Source: Solanum dulcamara
Lineage: Eukaryota; Streptophyta; Magnoliopsida; Solanales; Solanaceae
NCBI RefSeq assembly: GCF_947179165.1
Contig: NC_077242.1
Span: 45,153,097-45,217,096 of the forward strand
Length of the DNA stretch: 64,000 nt
Direction of reading: 5' to 3'
Position 1 is the stretch's first letter. Every line of letters begins with the position of its first letter. The notes beneath the pieces are model-generated. The model saw only the letters and a list, made by a program, of their open reading frames with translations, was not told the DNA's origin and did no database searches. Positions 23,396-35,241 of the stretch are shown here, piece after piece. Both the position numbers and the translations under genes were made by a program.

Positions 23396-23533
23396 AATAA
23401 GAAACGTGAAGAAATAAACAAGGAGATTGAAAAGGACATGAAACACAGGTGTCCGTACCTATTCCCGATGTCTACAGATAGCCCCCAGTCCTGGAACTCA
23501 TATATTAATTACTTGGATGAAAATGTATGTTAT

Positions 23534-24191
23534 CACCTATAGGGCGTGTAACACACTCCATAACAACACCATAAAGTCCAAATTAAAAGGAGAAACCTTA
23601 CCTTACCCGAAATTGGCCAAAATTGTCAAATCGCAACTCGGAACTTCTTCAAACCCGCAGAAATTGAGCGGGCTGTTTGTGCGATTTCCTCGCTGACCCA
23701 AATTGGATTTTGTTGTTATTAAACATCATTATATAACTACAGGATACCATAATTAATTAATTCACGAAATAAAACTCGGAGGCTTACCTCCAATGGCCTA
23801 ACCCCTAGCTCCTCCTCTCCTGCCTCCAATGTTTTTCCTCTTTTTTATTTAACTTTTCTAGACGTAAAGAAGAAGAGATAGTTCTGTAGCTGTCGTAAAA
23901 TACATATATACATCTTCACGGGATTGAGGAACACCGTAGCTAATTAATTTACGGAGTAAAATTGGAAAACTTACCTTAAACTCTTTAAACCATGGCTGCC
24001 TCTTCCTCTTATGTTTTCTCTCTATGTTTGGCTGATTTTGGATAATGAATAAGTGAGTAGTCACATAATACATATATAAATATATATATATATGAGGTGA
24101 CACATATCAGCCCCTAAGGATGACACGTGTCAGACCCTTATTGGGCCACCTCAACCATGCGGCCAATGGGGTTCTGCCATGTGGCAGTGAC
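23534..24191 (-). repeat. inverted LTR fragment (type B)
   Basis: From CTATAGGGCGTGTAACACAC onward it matches 45671-46330 on the minus-strand LTR at 43421-46750. It includes the splice-like/leader region and a G-box GACACGTGTC near 24123. At about 24192 it jumps to the hairpin side of a type B internal region, so about the first 430 bp of this LTR are missing. It marks the point where orientation in the window flips. Confidence 0.75.
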
Positions 24192-24436
24192 ACGTCCCCG
24201 AATGTTAGAAAAAATTTCTCTTAGCACCTTATACAAATCGTAGGGAGATTCTTTATTGTTTCCATAACACATACTTCTATCCAAGTACTTAATATACGAG
24301 TTTCAGAAGTTGGGTTTACCTGCTGATGTTGGGAATAGGTTAGAATACTTGTTTCATGCACTCATCAGTTTCCCCGGTCACTCTCTTTCTGGTTTTGGTT
24401 TTTCCACCGTATCTTAACGGAAGGCACGTCTTTAGT

Positions 24437-25100
24437 CTACAATCTTCCAGTTTGCCGATCTACAATGGCGATAGGTTTTTTCTCATGAGATTTTATCTCC
24501 TGGACCTTATCTATGGAATATACCCTAGGTGACTCATCAGTACCCTTGCGAAGCATTCTTATCTGATGGACTGGGCGTATAGTTTCCAAATGAGGTGGTA
24601 AGCTCAACTTACCAGCCACGTTGCCTACCTTATGAGTAACTTGATGCAGTCTAATATATTTTGGGTTAAGTCCCCTTTTCTGGGTGACTCCGTGATGAAC
24701 ATCCAATCATCCATTTAAATTCTGAATGTCGATGTCGATTATCTGTATCTCATTTCTGCCGACTCTGGGTTATTAGTCAATAGTTTCCTTAATCCTGTTT
24801 GGCCTACCAACTTAGTCTTTTTCCCCAACAGGGGGACTTATACATTTTGCCTTACAACATCTTGTAGGGGGTCATCTGAATCCTGGAATGGTAGCCCTTC
24901 TCATAGGAAAATTCAATAAGTGGTGGGTGATCGTCTCAGTTACTCTTAAAGACAACCATATTAGTCCGCAATATATCTTCTAACGTCTGATAGTATGCTC
25001 AGTCTATTCAGTAGCTCGAGGGAAAAACTAGGGTACTAAGACCTACCTGTGTTCCCGATCTCTTCTTGGACTGATGTCCAAATGTTAATCTTAATTGACG
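24437..25100 (-). pseudogene. decayed Ty3/gypsy integrase, best-preserved type B copy
   Basis: On the minus strand, 24437-24706 reads NPKYIRLHQVTHKVGN, then GKLSLPPHLETIRPVHQIRM and AIVDRQTGRL. This is a clear GPY/F and post-GPY/F segment (family: SPRYIGPYEV, KVAYELSLPP, HPVFHVSMLRK, ILDRQVRKL). Upstream, about 24850-25010, piecewise translation gives QTLEDILRTNMVVFKSN, DDHPPLIEFSYEKGYHSR and IQMTPYKML, aligning with [32 protein letters not shown] and IQMAP-x-EALYG. Stops and frameshifts separate the pieces. It shows that the type B internal region descends from a chromovirus pol. Confidence 0.75.
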
Positions 25101-26376
25101 TCCTTCCATCTAAGATATTAGCTGGGGAAACCTCACAGAACCTTACTACCTCCATGTTGTATAACTCCACCTAATATTAGCTGCATAGGTGCTCTTGATT
25201 GGAAGCAAATGGGCTGATTTATTGGCCTACTCAAAATAACCCATATAGCACCCTCCTCTTACAGAGTACAAAATAGGTTCATAACGATATTGATAATTTG
25301 GAAACCGTTAGCCTTGTATAGTCCTTCTCGACTATTTTTAGAACTTTAACTGACATTCGATCTTTAGGGTCCTTCTTCCCCTTTTTTCCAATCCTTAGGG
25401 TTGGCTACCAAATAATGTTGGATTTCTCTCATATAATGGATCTCGTAGTCATTCTTTGCTTGGTCCAGCATGATCTGGTATAATTCCAAAAGAGTTTTGG
25501 CATAGAAGCTCGCTATCCTGTAGTAACTAGCTAGTTTAGTCAGTTTTACTTAAACTCTTTCACCATTTCCCTTACCTCCGCTTGTAATCCTCTAGACCCA
25601 TTATCTTGTATCATTCTTTACCTTTACTAGATTATGAGAGGGTACAAGAAGTATCCTAGCGTTACCTCGCTAGTTCTCACGTTTTACCCTACCTTTTTCT
25701 CCCTTATCCTACCCTCGATATCAGGTAGATCTCTGGTCCACTCGTGGCCATGTCTTACTTCACCCGTAGTACTAATTCCATCTCGGTAGTTTGGCTTAAC
25801 CTATCTTTGCACCTCTTGGTTGTTAATGGTAACTTGGGCTCCTTCGCTTGGGATAATAGCTGTGGGGACTCCGTAAGGTCCTACCACTCCCTTACCCTAC
25901 AATTTTACCCCTTCTCAGTTGAGTATGTATCCTTTGATCGAAGGATCAGGGGTTAATATCGTTAATCCACAGGTAACATTCTCTTTAGAGCCATTTGTCG
26001 ATGGTGTGTGAAGTGAGTCTTGTAATCCTGGTCATACTGTGGAATTTTTGACCTTGGGTATTTCTTCCTGTCATCAGTAACTTACATCAGCTAGTACCCT
26101 TACTTTTTGGGTTTTGCTTTTTCTCGCCCTCAGAGTTGGCTGCCAAGTGGTGTTGAAATTCTCTCGCCCACTGGTCCATATAGCCCTTCGGTGGTTTACC
26201 TCTCATTAACAGGTACTATATTGAAGAACCGTGGCTCGAGTGTGTCGTCAGTTAGCAATTAGCTAATCCTTCTTGTTTTGCTTAAGTCCTTATTACAATT
26301 GCCTTAACGTATATTATAATACTCTAGCTATATAATCTCATATTGTTTCTCTGTCACTAGTTTAGATTCTTCCATC

Positions 26377-26471
26377 TCGTGTAATCATACCAGCACTAAC
26401 GCATTAAGTTCCATCAGAATTTTGAAGTTAAGCATGCTGAGGTGAGAGTAATATTGGGATGGGTAACCTCC
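26377..26471 (+). repeat. 5S rRNA-derived domain, 3'-truncated (antisense to host)
   Basis: GTAATCATACCAGCACTAAC starts the match, followed by GAAGTTAAGCATGCTGAGGT (box A with changes) and ATTGGGATGGGTAACCTCC. It is cut after box C by a deletion joining it to ATTTCTATACGCAGCC, internal sequence that normally lies about 350 bp further on. Confidence 0.82.
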
Positions 26472-27765
26472 ATTTCTATACGCAGCCATTCATTAGGGTG
26501 GCTACTAAGTAGTGCTAATGTCTGGCCATATAGTGACCTTTGGAGCCGTTTTGATTTTTGGCTATTATTAGCTGGCATAGCTTTAAAGGAATTTGACATA
26601 TGATCTTGCCTATCCTCTATTCACTTTGCATTCTTCTCATTTTCTACCACAGGAGGCTTTCTATTCATTTGTCCTTGATTATATATCTATCGTATCATCA
26701 TTTGCGACCAACTCTATAGCCAATATTTTGGCTTTTGGTCTAGCATGTTGTCATTATCCTTCGTAGTGTTTCTTGAGTTATTTGATATCCTTTCATGGTT
26801 ACACTCTTTTGTTTTTATACGCAGCCACCTTCTAACGTTATAGCATTCAGGGTGTCATTAAAAACTTCTTAATGCTGCTTTACATAGCATTCTGGCTTCC
26901 ATCTAATTATTGGTGGCCTCCGGACCTTTCTAACTTGGTTCGGCAAGATATCTTATTGAAGTTTAGACGTCCATCTAAAATATATTGCCATATCGATTGC
27001 CTTCACCTTACTTTTGCCATTTTCTCATTAACCTCCCCCTTTAGAGGGTACTCGTACTTTCCTCTGTCTGTACTTTATTCTACGTCTCTATGTCCAATCT
27101 CAATTTTTGTCCAATTCCTTTCACCAATCTATTTGGTACCGTATTAGGTCCCCATCTTCCCGTATTTTTCATAACCTGATTATACATGTACGAAATCTTG
27201 GTGAAACTACAAGGCGATGAGAACCTTTCCATACATAGTGGAACACCTCATCTATTATTCTGTACTCTAGTAATGATATCCATGGAACAACTCATTCGAG
27301 ACCACATCCCACTTATCTTTATCAAAATTTAATTAGTACTTGTAGTCGTTCTAATCCCAACTAGGCAGTGCTAATATTCCGATGATAACTATTCTAGGTT
27401 TTCTTGAAGCAGTGGCTTTATCCCAACCTATATCCTTTATTTCTTGGGACGAACATAAGTTGCACCATTTATTCCCTAAGTCTTCCGTCTTTGTCTTTTA
27501 AGGGTTCCCCTATTTTTGGGGCGACGTTATGCACACGTGTTATTCCTTTATATCTTAAGCTCCATACTCTTACTGCGTACTCAACGCAGACTTTTAACTT
27601 AGTTAGCCTCTACCAAGGGCGCCTTATTAGCGGTCTCACTTTATCCCTGTATAATTGTATCACATTGTTCAACTCATACTTACATATCCCCCTTTTTGTT
27701 CGCATTCTTATTCAATTCGTAACATCTCTTTGAGGTGCTTCTGTTAGAAGTTCTTTTCCCAACTA

Positions 27766-29689
27766 TGTCACGACCCAACCCCATAGGCCGTGACTGGGGT
27801 CTGACCTGGACCCCCTTCAGCTACCCTTAAGTTGAACCGTGTGTGATGTGATACCATCCATAAACACCAATGGGTCAAAAACTTTTTTTAATAAACCTGT
27901 AGCCTCATTCACCTGTATCATATTAGAAAAGGGAATGCGAGACGACGAGGCTTCCACACCACGAAAACATTTATAATATGTCATATGAGCGCAATTGAAA
28001 CAAACTTATAAATAACCCACATATATATGTCTATAGACCTCTAAGAGTAATAATTGCATCATATGGCGGGATAAGGCCCCCGCCGTACCCATAAATAAAT
28101 AAATATGTATATTAAATGATCAGTATCAAAAATTAAGCTCCAGGACAGTGAAGCACTTCCGACATAACTGAGAGGAACTCCTAAGCTGACCGATCTCCAA
28201 AATAAACATTTGTACTTGCGGGCATGAAATACAGCCCCCTGGAGAATGGGGGGTCAGTACGACATATGTACTGAGTGTATAAAGCATAATATATCATAAC
28301 CGAAACAACAACTGAAATAGGGATATAGAAAACATGTATAACAGTTAACAAAATACTGTACCTGCAGCTTAGGACATGCGGTCATATACCTTATCATACC
28401 CTGTACCCGGCCCTCTAGTGAACTTGGTATCATAATCGTTTCATCATAATCATGCCCGGCCCTTTATGGGATGTGGTGAATGATCATTGCATCATATATT
28501 ATGCCCGGCCCTTCATGGGATGCGGTGAATTTATCATGCTCGGCCCTTCATGGGACGCGGTGAATTTATCATGCTCGGACCTTCATGGGACGTGGTGAGT
28601 TTATCATGCCAGGCCCTTCGTGGGACGCGGTGAATTTATCATGCCCGGCCCTTCATGGGATGTAGTGAGTTTATCATGCCTGGCCCTTCATGGGATACGC
28701 TAAGTTTATCATGCCCTGACCATCATGGGATATGGGGAGTTTATCATGCCCGGCCCTTCATAGGACGCGGTGAGCTTATCATGCTCAGCCTTTCATGGGA
28801 TGCAGTGAATTTATCATGCCCGGCCCTTCATGGGACGCAGTGAGTGACATATTAACAGCCTGCACGAGTAAAGTAACGAGGAACCATATGCAATTAGTTC
28901 ATCCTCTGAGATTCGGTATAACAACCATCATGGATTATCATTTGAGGATCAAAACTATCATCATCTCACGTATCCTTTAACTTCCATTAGGGGCCATATC
29001 GATGGAGTCTTAAGAGTCCTAGGCTTTTATTAACGTAATACCAAACGACTTATGCAATTAGAGACACTTGTCATTATAGAGTTCTTAGGCATGGGAGCTC
29101 ATACATTCAGTTAGTATTCATCATATAGGGACTCAAAGGTAGCAGTTCAACTACTTCAAGAACTTCAATATTAAGAAATGAATAGGAGTTATAGTTCATG
29201 CTTCCCATGCATTCGGTTACTATTTCCTGTATAGAAGGCTTGAGGGTAATAGCTCAGCTACCTTAAGAGCCTTAGCATTTAGAAGTGAACACGAGTCAAT
29301 AGGCTCTACATTTATTACCTTTTATCCTATAGAAGCCTTAAAAAGGCAATAGCTCAACTATTACAGGAGTTCTACCATTATGAAGTGGATAAGAATTATG
29401 GACTGTACTCGGAGCTTTACGAATGGAACTATCCCCAAGTTCCATATATAAACCATTCATAACTTATATCTAAGATATGCTAAAATAAAGAAGAATAGCT
29501 TTACCTACTTATGCCAAAAACATGCCAAGAGAAGGGATAATCTTTACATACTTATTCCAAAAACATGCCAAAAGAAAGCTTCGCATACCTGTTATGGGTT
29601 AGTCTTTGTCCCGATCGTCTTGTCGTCCCGTGAACCTACGTAACATGAAATCAATATGAACATCAACCTCTTTAGACCTTTCAGCGTCT
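27766..29689 (-). repeat. partial type A LTR (3' half)
   Basis: On the plus strand it starts TGTCACGACCCAACCCC (inverted LTR end) and runs through the minisatellite block to CTTTAGACCTTTCAGCGTC. There internal-region sequence of the next duplication unit begins. The promoter half is absent. Confidence 0.8.
28450..28848. repeat. 35-bp minisatellite, 11 units
   Basis: Consensus unit about ATCATGCCCGGCCCTTCATG followed by GGACGCGGTGAATTT, period 35 bp. The first interval is longer (about 53 bp), with an insert GATCATTGCATCATATAT. Units vary at a few CpG/TpG positions. 35 is not a multiple of 3, so the open frames read across it are incidental. Confidence 0.92.
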
Positions 29690-30664
29690 TTCATGGTTAC
29701 ACTCTTTTGTTTTTATACGCAGCCACCTTCTAACGTTATATCATTTAGGGTCTCGTTAAAAACTTCTTAACGCTACTTTACATAGCATTCTGGCTTCCAT
29801 CTAATTATTGGTGGCCTACGGACCTTTCTAACTTGGTTCGGCAAGATACCTTATTGAAGTTTAGACGTCCATCTCAAATATATTCCCATATCGATTGGCT
29901 TCACCTTACTTTTGCCATTTTCTCATTAACCTCCCCCATTTAGAGGGTACTCGTACTTTCCTCTATCTGTACTTTGTTCTACATCTCTATGTCCAATCTT
30001 AATTTTTGTCCAATTCCTTTCACCAATCTATTTGGTACCGCATTAGGTCCCCATCCTCCCGTATTTTTCATAACTTGATTATACATGTACGAAATCTTGG
30101 TGAAACTACAAGGCGACGAGAACCTTTCCATACATAGTGGAACACCTCATCTATTATTCTGTACTCTAGTAATGGTATCCATGGAACAACTCGTTCGAGA
30201 CCACATCCCACTTATCTTCATCAAAATTTAATTAGTACTTGTAGTCATTCTAATCCCAACTAGGCAGTGCTAATATTCCGACGATAACTATTCTAGGTTT
30301 TCTTGAAGTAGTGGCTTTGTCCCAACCTATATCCTTTGTTTCTTGGGACGAACGTAAGTTGCACCATTTATTTACTAAGTCTGTCTTCTTTATCTTTTAA
30401 GGGTTCCCTTGTTTTTGGGGCGACGTTGTGCATACGCATTATTCCTTTATATCTTAAGCTCCATACTCCTACTGCGTACTCAACACAAGCTTTTAATTTA
30501 GTTAGCCTCTATCATGGGCGCCTTATTAGCGGTCTCACTTTATCCCTATATAATTGTATCACACTATTCCACTCATACTTACATATCCCTCTTTTTGTTC
30601 GCATTCCTATTCAGTTCCTAACATCTCTTTGAGGTGCTTCTGTTAGAAGTTCTTTTCCCAATTA
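29690..30664 (-). mobile_element. type B internal-region piece, duplication 1 unit 2
   Basis: It repeats 26794-27765 with scattered substitutions, including the internal PPT-like motif (about 29930) and the open-frame remnant (30336-30632). It ends at the same internal-LTR junction (CTTTTCCCAATTATG then TCACGACC). Confidence 0.8.
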
Positions 30665-33600
30665 TGTCACGACCTAACCCCATAGGCCACGACTGGGGTC
30701 CGACCTAGACCCCCTTATGCGTATCTATTAGCTACCCTTAAGTTGAACCGTGTGTGATGTGATACCATCCACAAACCCCAATGGGTCAAAAACCATTTTT
30801 CATAAACCTGTAGCCTCATTCACCTGTATCATAATAGGAAAAGGCATGCGAGCCGATGAGGCTACCACACCACGAAAACATTTACAATGCGTCGTATGAG
30901 CGCAACTGAAACAAACTTACAAATAACTCACACTCATATATCTACAGACCTCTAAGAGTAATAACTGCATCATATGGCGGGACAAGGCCTACACCGTACC
31001 CTGAATAAATATGTATATTAAATGATCAGTATCAAAAATTAAGCTCTAGGACAGTGAAGCATTTCCGATATAGCTGAGAGGAACTCCTAAGCTGACCAAT
31101 CTCCAAAATGAACATATGTACCTGCGAGTATGAAATGCAGCCCCTCGGAGAACGGGGGGTCAGTACGACATATGTACTAAGTATATAAGGCATAACATAT
31201 CATAACCGAAACAACAATTAAAATAGGGATACAAAAAACATATATAACAGTTAACAGATTACTGCACCTACAGATTAGGACATGCGGTCATATATCTTAT
31301 CATACCCTGTATATGGCCCTATAGTGAACTCGGTATCATAATCGTTTCATCATAATCATGCCTGGCCCATAATGGGATGCGGTGAATTTATCATGCCCGA
31401 CCTTTCATGGGACGCGGTGAATTTATCATGCTCGGCCCTTCATGGGACGCGGTTAATTTATCATGCCTGGCCCTTCATGGGACGCGGTGAATTTATCATG
31501 CCCGGCCCTTTATGGGATGCGGTGAATTTATCATTCCCAGCCCTTTATGGGATGTAGTGAGTTTATCATAGCCGGCCCTTCATGGGACGCGATGAGTTTA
31601 TCATGCACAGCCCTTCCGGGGATGCGGTGAGTTTATCATGCGCGGCCCTTCATAGGACATGGTGAATTTATCATGCCCGTCCCTTCATGGGACTTAGAGA
31701 GTTTATCATGCCTGACCCTTCATAAGATGCGGTGAGTGACGTATTAACAGCCTGTACGAGTAAAGTAACGAGGAACCATATGCAATTAGTTCATCCTCTG
31801 AGATTCGGTATAACAACCATCATGGATTTTTATTTGAGGATCAAAACTATCATCGTCTCACATATCCTCTAACTTCCATTAGGGGCCACATCGACAGAGT
31901 CTCAAGAGTCCTAGGCTTTTATTAAGGTAATACCAAACAGCTTATGCAATCAGAGACACTTGTCATTATAGAGTTCTTAGGCAGGAGAGCTCATACATTC
32001 AGTTAGTATTTATCATATAGCGACTCAAAGGTAGCAGTTCAACTACTTCAAGAACTTCAATATTAAGAAATGAATAGGAGTTATAGTTCATGCTTCCCAT
32101 GCATTCGGTTACTATTTCCTGTATAGAAGGCTTGAGGGTAATAGCTCAGCTACCTTAGGAGCCTTAGCATTTAGAAGTGAACACGAGTCAATAGTCTCTA
32201 CATATATTACCTTTTATCCTATTGAAGCCTTAAAAAGGCAATAGCTCAAATATTATAGGAGTTCTACCATTACAAAGTGGAAAAGAATTATGGACTGTAC
32301 TCGGAGCTTTACGAATGGAACTATCCCCAAGTTCCATATATAAACCATTCATAACTTATATCTAAGACATGCTAAAATAAAGAAGAATAGCTTTACCTAC
32401 TTATGGCAAAAACATGCCAAGAGAAGGGATAAGCTTTACATACTTATTCCAAAAATATGCCAAAAGAAAGCTTCGCATACCTGTTATAGGTTAGTCTTTG
32501 TCCCGGTTGTCTTGTTATCTCATGAACCTAGGTAACATGAAATCAATACGAACATCAACCTCTTTAGAACTTTCAACGTCTTACATTACTTAAGAGTATT
32601 CATAAACCCCATTTCCTCGCTCGCCTTCTCGACTAGTTCCTTAACTAGTTAAGGCGTTAACAAAAATCGGACAGCACCTCCCCTATAATGTGCCCTATAC
32701 GAATTCCCAATCACGTCCCTAATATATTAATCCAACCAACAACATAACCATCAGCGCATATATATAGAAAACTTTGCAACATTATACATTAAAACCTCCG
32801 AACGACTCGCTCGAAATTACGATATCCAAAATAGGGTTTCTAGTTTCTATTTTGTGAAACCTTTAATCGTACGAAGCATGGAATCATGTGGATTCAACCA
32901 TAAACTTCCACACCTATTTTAGAACACATTAAGACCCTGAAAAACACACCACCCAACCAGCAGCAGCCTCCAAACACACCACGCCTCACTTCGACTACAA
33001 TTTAACTACGGCGACTTCAATTTAGATTGTTTCTTTTGCTGAGCATCCCCATGATTTTACCATACTTCCAGCAGTATAAAAGGTAAATAATACACTCCAT
33101 AAAACCCCCATAAATTCCAAATTTAAAGGAGAAACCTTACCTTACCCGAAATTGGCCAAACTAGCCAAAATCGCGCCTCAGAACCCTTCTTAGCGTGCTG
33201 AAACTGTGTGGACTGGTCTCTGTCCGTTTTGGCTGCACCAAGCCGTGATTTTATACTTCTAATACCTCCATATCATCGTGTTATATGGTAGATAATTAAT
33301 TTACGTAACGAAATCGGGACTTAACTCTTTTTTTCCTCCTAGCCGTCGCTAGTTTCTCTCTAAACTAGGGTTTTGTTCTTGAGTTTTTGCTGAAGTTTAA
33401 TGGATCAGAACTGAAGTATAAGACACATATACATGTATATATGTGGTCCTAGGAGGTGACACGTGTCATCCCCATATGGTGACACATGTCCAGCCCCTAT
33501 TGGGCCACGGATCCATGCCTTACCCCTAGGCTGTCATGTGTCCTTGTGGTCCCTACCTCCCAAGTAGGTGGGTCACCTACTTGACCCTAAGTAGGTGGGT

Positions 33601-34012
33601 CACCTAATTTCTTGAGGTGATGCCACGTGTCGCTCCTTCATTGGATTCCACATGTCGCTCCTTCATTGGATTCCACATGTCGTCTTTTCCCCTCCTCGTG
33701 GGTTCGTAATCTCATCTTATTTTAGGTGCCGATGTAATCCATGCTACGTAAGCTTAGTATGTCTTCAAGTAGCTCAAGTATGTAAGACCTCTAATTTGGT
33801 AGCTTACGTGGGTAAATCGCGTCCTACGATTCATTATTTGGCCTCCAATTCTTTCCGGATTCTTATGACTCTATTTTCAACCTTCTCTACTATGGGGTAA
33901 CACATTCTCCTTTCCTTAGAGTCATTTGATAGTGTCGTAGCTTATCCGGCTCACATGATAATGTCTAAAGAACTGAAGAGACATTACGAGCTCAAGAGTG
34001 TGGGGTGTAACA
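30665..34012 (-). repeat. complete LTR, type A, 3348 bp, minus strand
   Basis: It runs from TGTCACGACC (inverted 3' end) to GGGGTGTAACA (inverted 5' end), directly followed by the inverted PPT. It includes an 11-unit minisatellite (31358-31738) and inverted G-boxes: GTGACACGTGTCAT near 33456 and a mutated GTGACACATGTCC near 33480. It is the 3' LTR of the internal region at 34013-36658. Confidence 0.85.
31358..31738. repeat. 35-bp minisatellite, 11 units
   Basis: Same 35-bp unit as at 28450. The unit order of variants differs somewhat from unit 1 of the duplication, and the 18-bp insert in the first interval is missing, so the arrays have diverged since the 2.9 kb duplication. Confidence 0.92.
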
Positions 34013-34229
34013 TCCTTCCCCCCTTTTGAATATTCATCCCCGAATGTTGAATAAAACTTCCCTTAAGACTTTATACAAACTATAGGGAGATTCCTTTCTA
34101 CTGCAATCACATACATTTTCATCTAAGTAATTAATATATGAGTTCCAGGAGTGGGTGTTTACCAGTAGACATTTGGAAATAGGTACGGATACCTGTGTTT
34201 CATTTCCTTTTCAGCTTCCCAAGTTATTT

Positions 34230-34500
34230 CTTCATGATTCTTATTCTGCCACGGCACCTTGACAAAAGCTACATCCTTAGTTCACACCCCTTTTAATCTG
34301 CCGATCTAGGATGGCAATAAGTTGTCCCTCATAGGATAACTCCCTGTTACATAGACCTCTTCCCCGGAAAATATTCTAGGAAGGTTGTTTATATACTTGC
34401 GGAGCATTGATCTACGAAAACTGAATGTATTGCTTCAAATCGGACAGTAGGTCCCACTCATAAGCAGCTTTATCCATCATAACCCATATAAACTTATACT
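34230..34500 (-). pseudogene. integrase C-terminal remnant (type A, minus)
   Basis: The reverse-strand sequence is colinear with 17640-17910 (GPY/F end of the decayed integrase): it includes the counterpart of GTAGGTCC…TATCCAT and of the KVLW-coding segment. It has multiple stops. Confidence 0.55.
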
Positions 34501-35141
34501 TCCGTAGAGTGTGAGGTCAGCTTGGACTATAACCTACCTTAATTGCCTTCTATTTCCGAGTCGGGATTCCCATCCCTCGTAACAAGCTATCAAGCCTCTG
34601 ATGCTCTACTTCATTTAAGCTATTATACAATTCCTCTTAATTCAACCTGTAACACCTTAGGTATGCTATCTTGCTCTTTTACTCAGATCTTCTTTCCAGT
34701 TTTATTACCAAACATTATGTTGTAATTCTTACACAAACGTGTGTAGGTACTTAGATAAATTCAAAAAATACCTTAGCGTCGTTATACTAGTAGCTTACCT
34801 CCTTCAGTCGAGGTTAGGGCTCCACTATGGCTTTTGTCCTTAACATCGATTATATCTTACTAGTTCTGCCTCGAACTATCTTACACTTTTCCTTTATCGA
34901 ATCTAAATATGGCCATCACATTGCTATTATAGACTTTTTGTTATAGAGTAATCCCTTGATCTTACTCTTAATATGCCAATGTTCGTAGGCCGCACAACTA
35001 TTCTTGTGCTATTTGCATAAAGTGCATTCCATTTTAGTCATCGTATTTTCTGCTCTTGGCTTACTCTATTTTATGTGTCATTGTACTAACACGCATTGAC
35101 AATCTCTTTTTGTCATACTTGTTTCATTACCTTTTTCACTT

Positions 35142-35241
35142 TCCAGGGGGTCACCCATCCCAGTGCTACTCTCAGCCAAGCACGCTTAACTTCAGAGTTT
35201 AGACGGAATCCGGTGCATTAGTGCGGGTATGATCACGTCTA
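35142..35241 (-). repeat. 5S rRNA-derived domain (sense to host)
   Basis: On the minus strand: GATCATACCCGCACTAATGC, ACCGGATTCCGTCTAAACTC, GAAGTTAAGCGTGCTTGGCT (box A), GAGAGTAGCACTGGGATGGG, TGACCCCCTGGAAAGTG. It extends 3' past box C, then turns into AAAAAGGTAATG. Near identical to the duplicate at 38213-38313. Confidence 0.87.

Larger units (their letters stand above)
21515..23533 (+). mobile_element. third internal region (type A), truncated at both ends
   Basis: It matches 15036-18045 but lacks the PBS-side leader. A large internal deletion at about 22133 fuses sequence equivalent to 15655 with the end of the 5S-derived domain. It carries a decayed integrase (22805-23395) and breaks off at about 23533 before the PPT, where inverted LTR sequence begins. 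Confidence 0.75.
24192..27765 (-). mobile_element. type B internal region, minus strand
   Basis: It starts with the hairpin remnant CCCCGAATGTT and runs in reverse through a decayed integrase (24437-25100), a 5S-derived domain (26377-26471, plus strand, hence antisense) and the internal PPT-like motif near 27035, to the open-frame remnant (27404-27733). It ends inside that segment at 27765, where LTR sequence joins directly with no PBS. Relative to 51038-54674 it has a deletion right after the 5S domain and lacks about 1 kb on the PBS side. Confidence 0.75.
26794..29689. repeat. tandem duplication 1, unit 1 (2.9 kb)
   Basis: TTTCATGGTTACACTCTTTT recurs at 26794 and 29690, and the LTR start occurs at 27766 and 30665, a period of about 2.9 kb. 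The unit spans the end of a type B internal region plus the 3' half of an LTR. Unit 2 is 29690-32582. Confidence 0.85.

Noticed and set aside
23950..24100. TATA-rich block as a MITE or SINE
   Set aside because: It aligns with the leader of the type B LTR at 46060-46220, so it is LTR sequence and not a separate element.
28655..28980. Open frames over the minisatellites with repeated MPGPSWDAV-type peptides (also 31372, 37464, 40876)
   Set aside because: The repeat period is 35 bp, so the frame changes every unit. The peptides arise from low stop content in a GC-rich array, not from a repeat protein gene.
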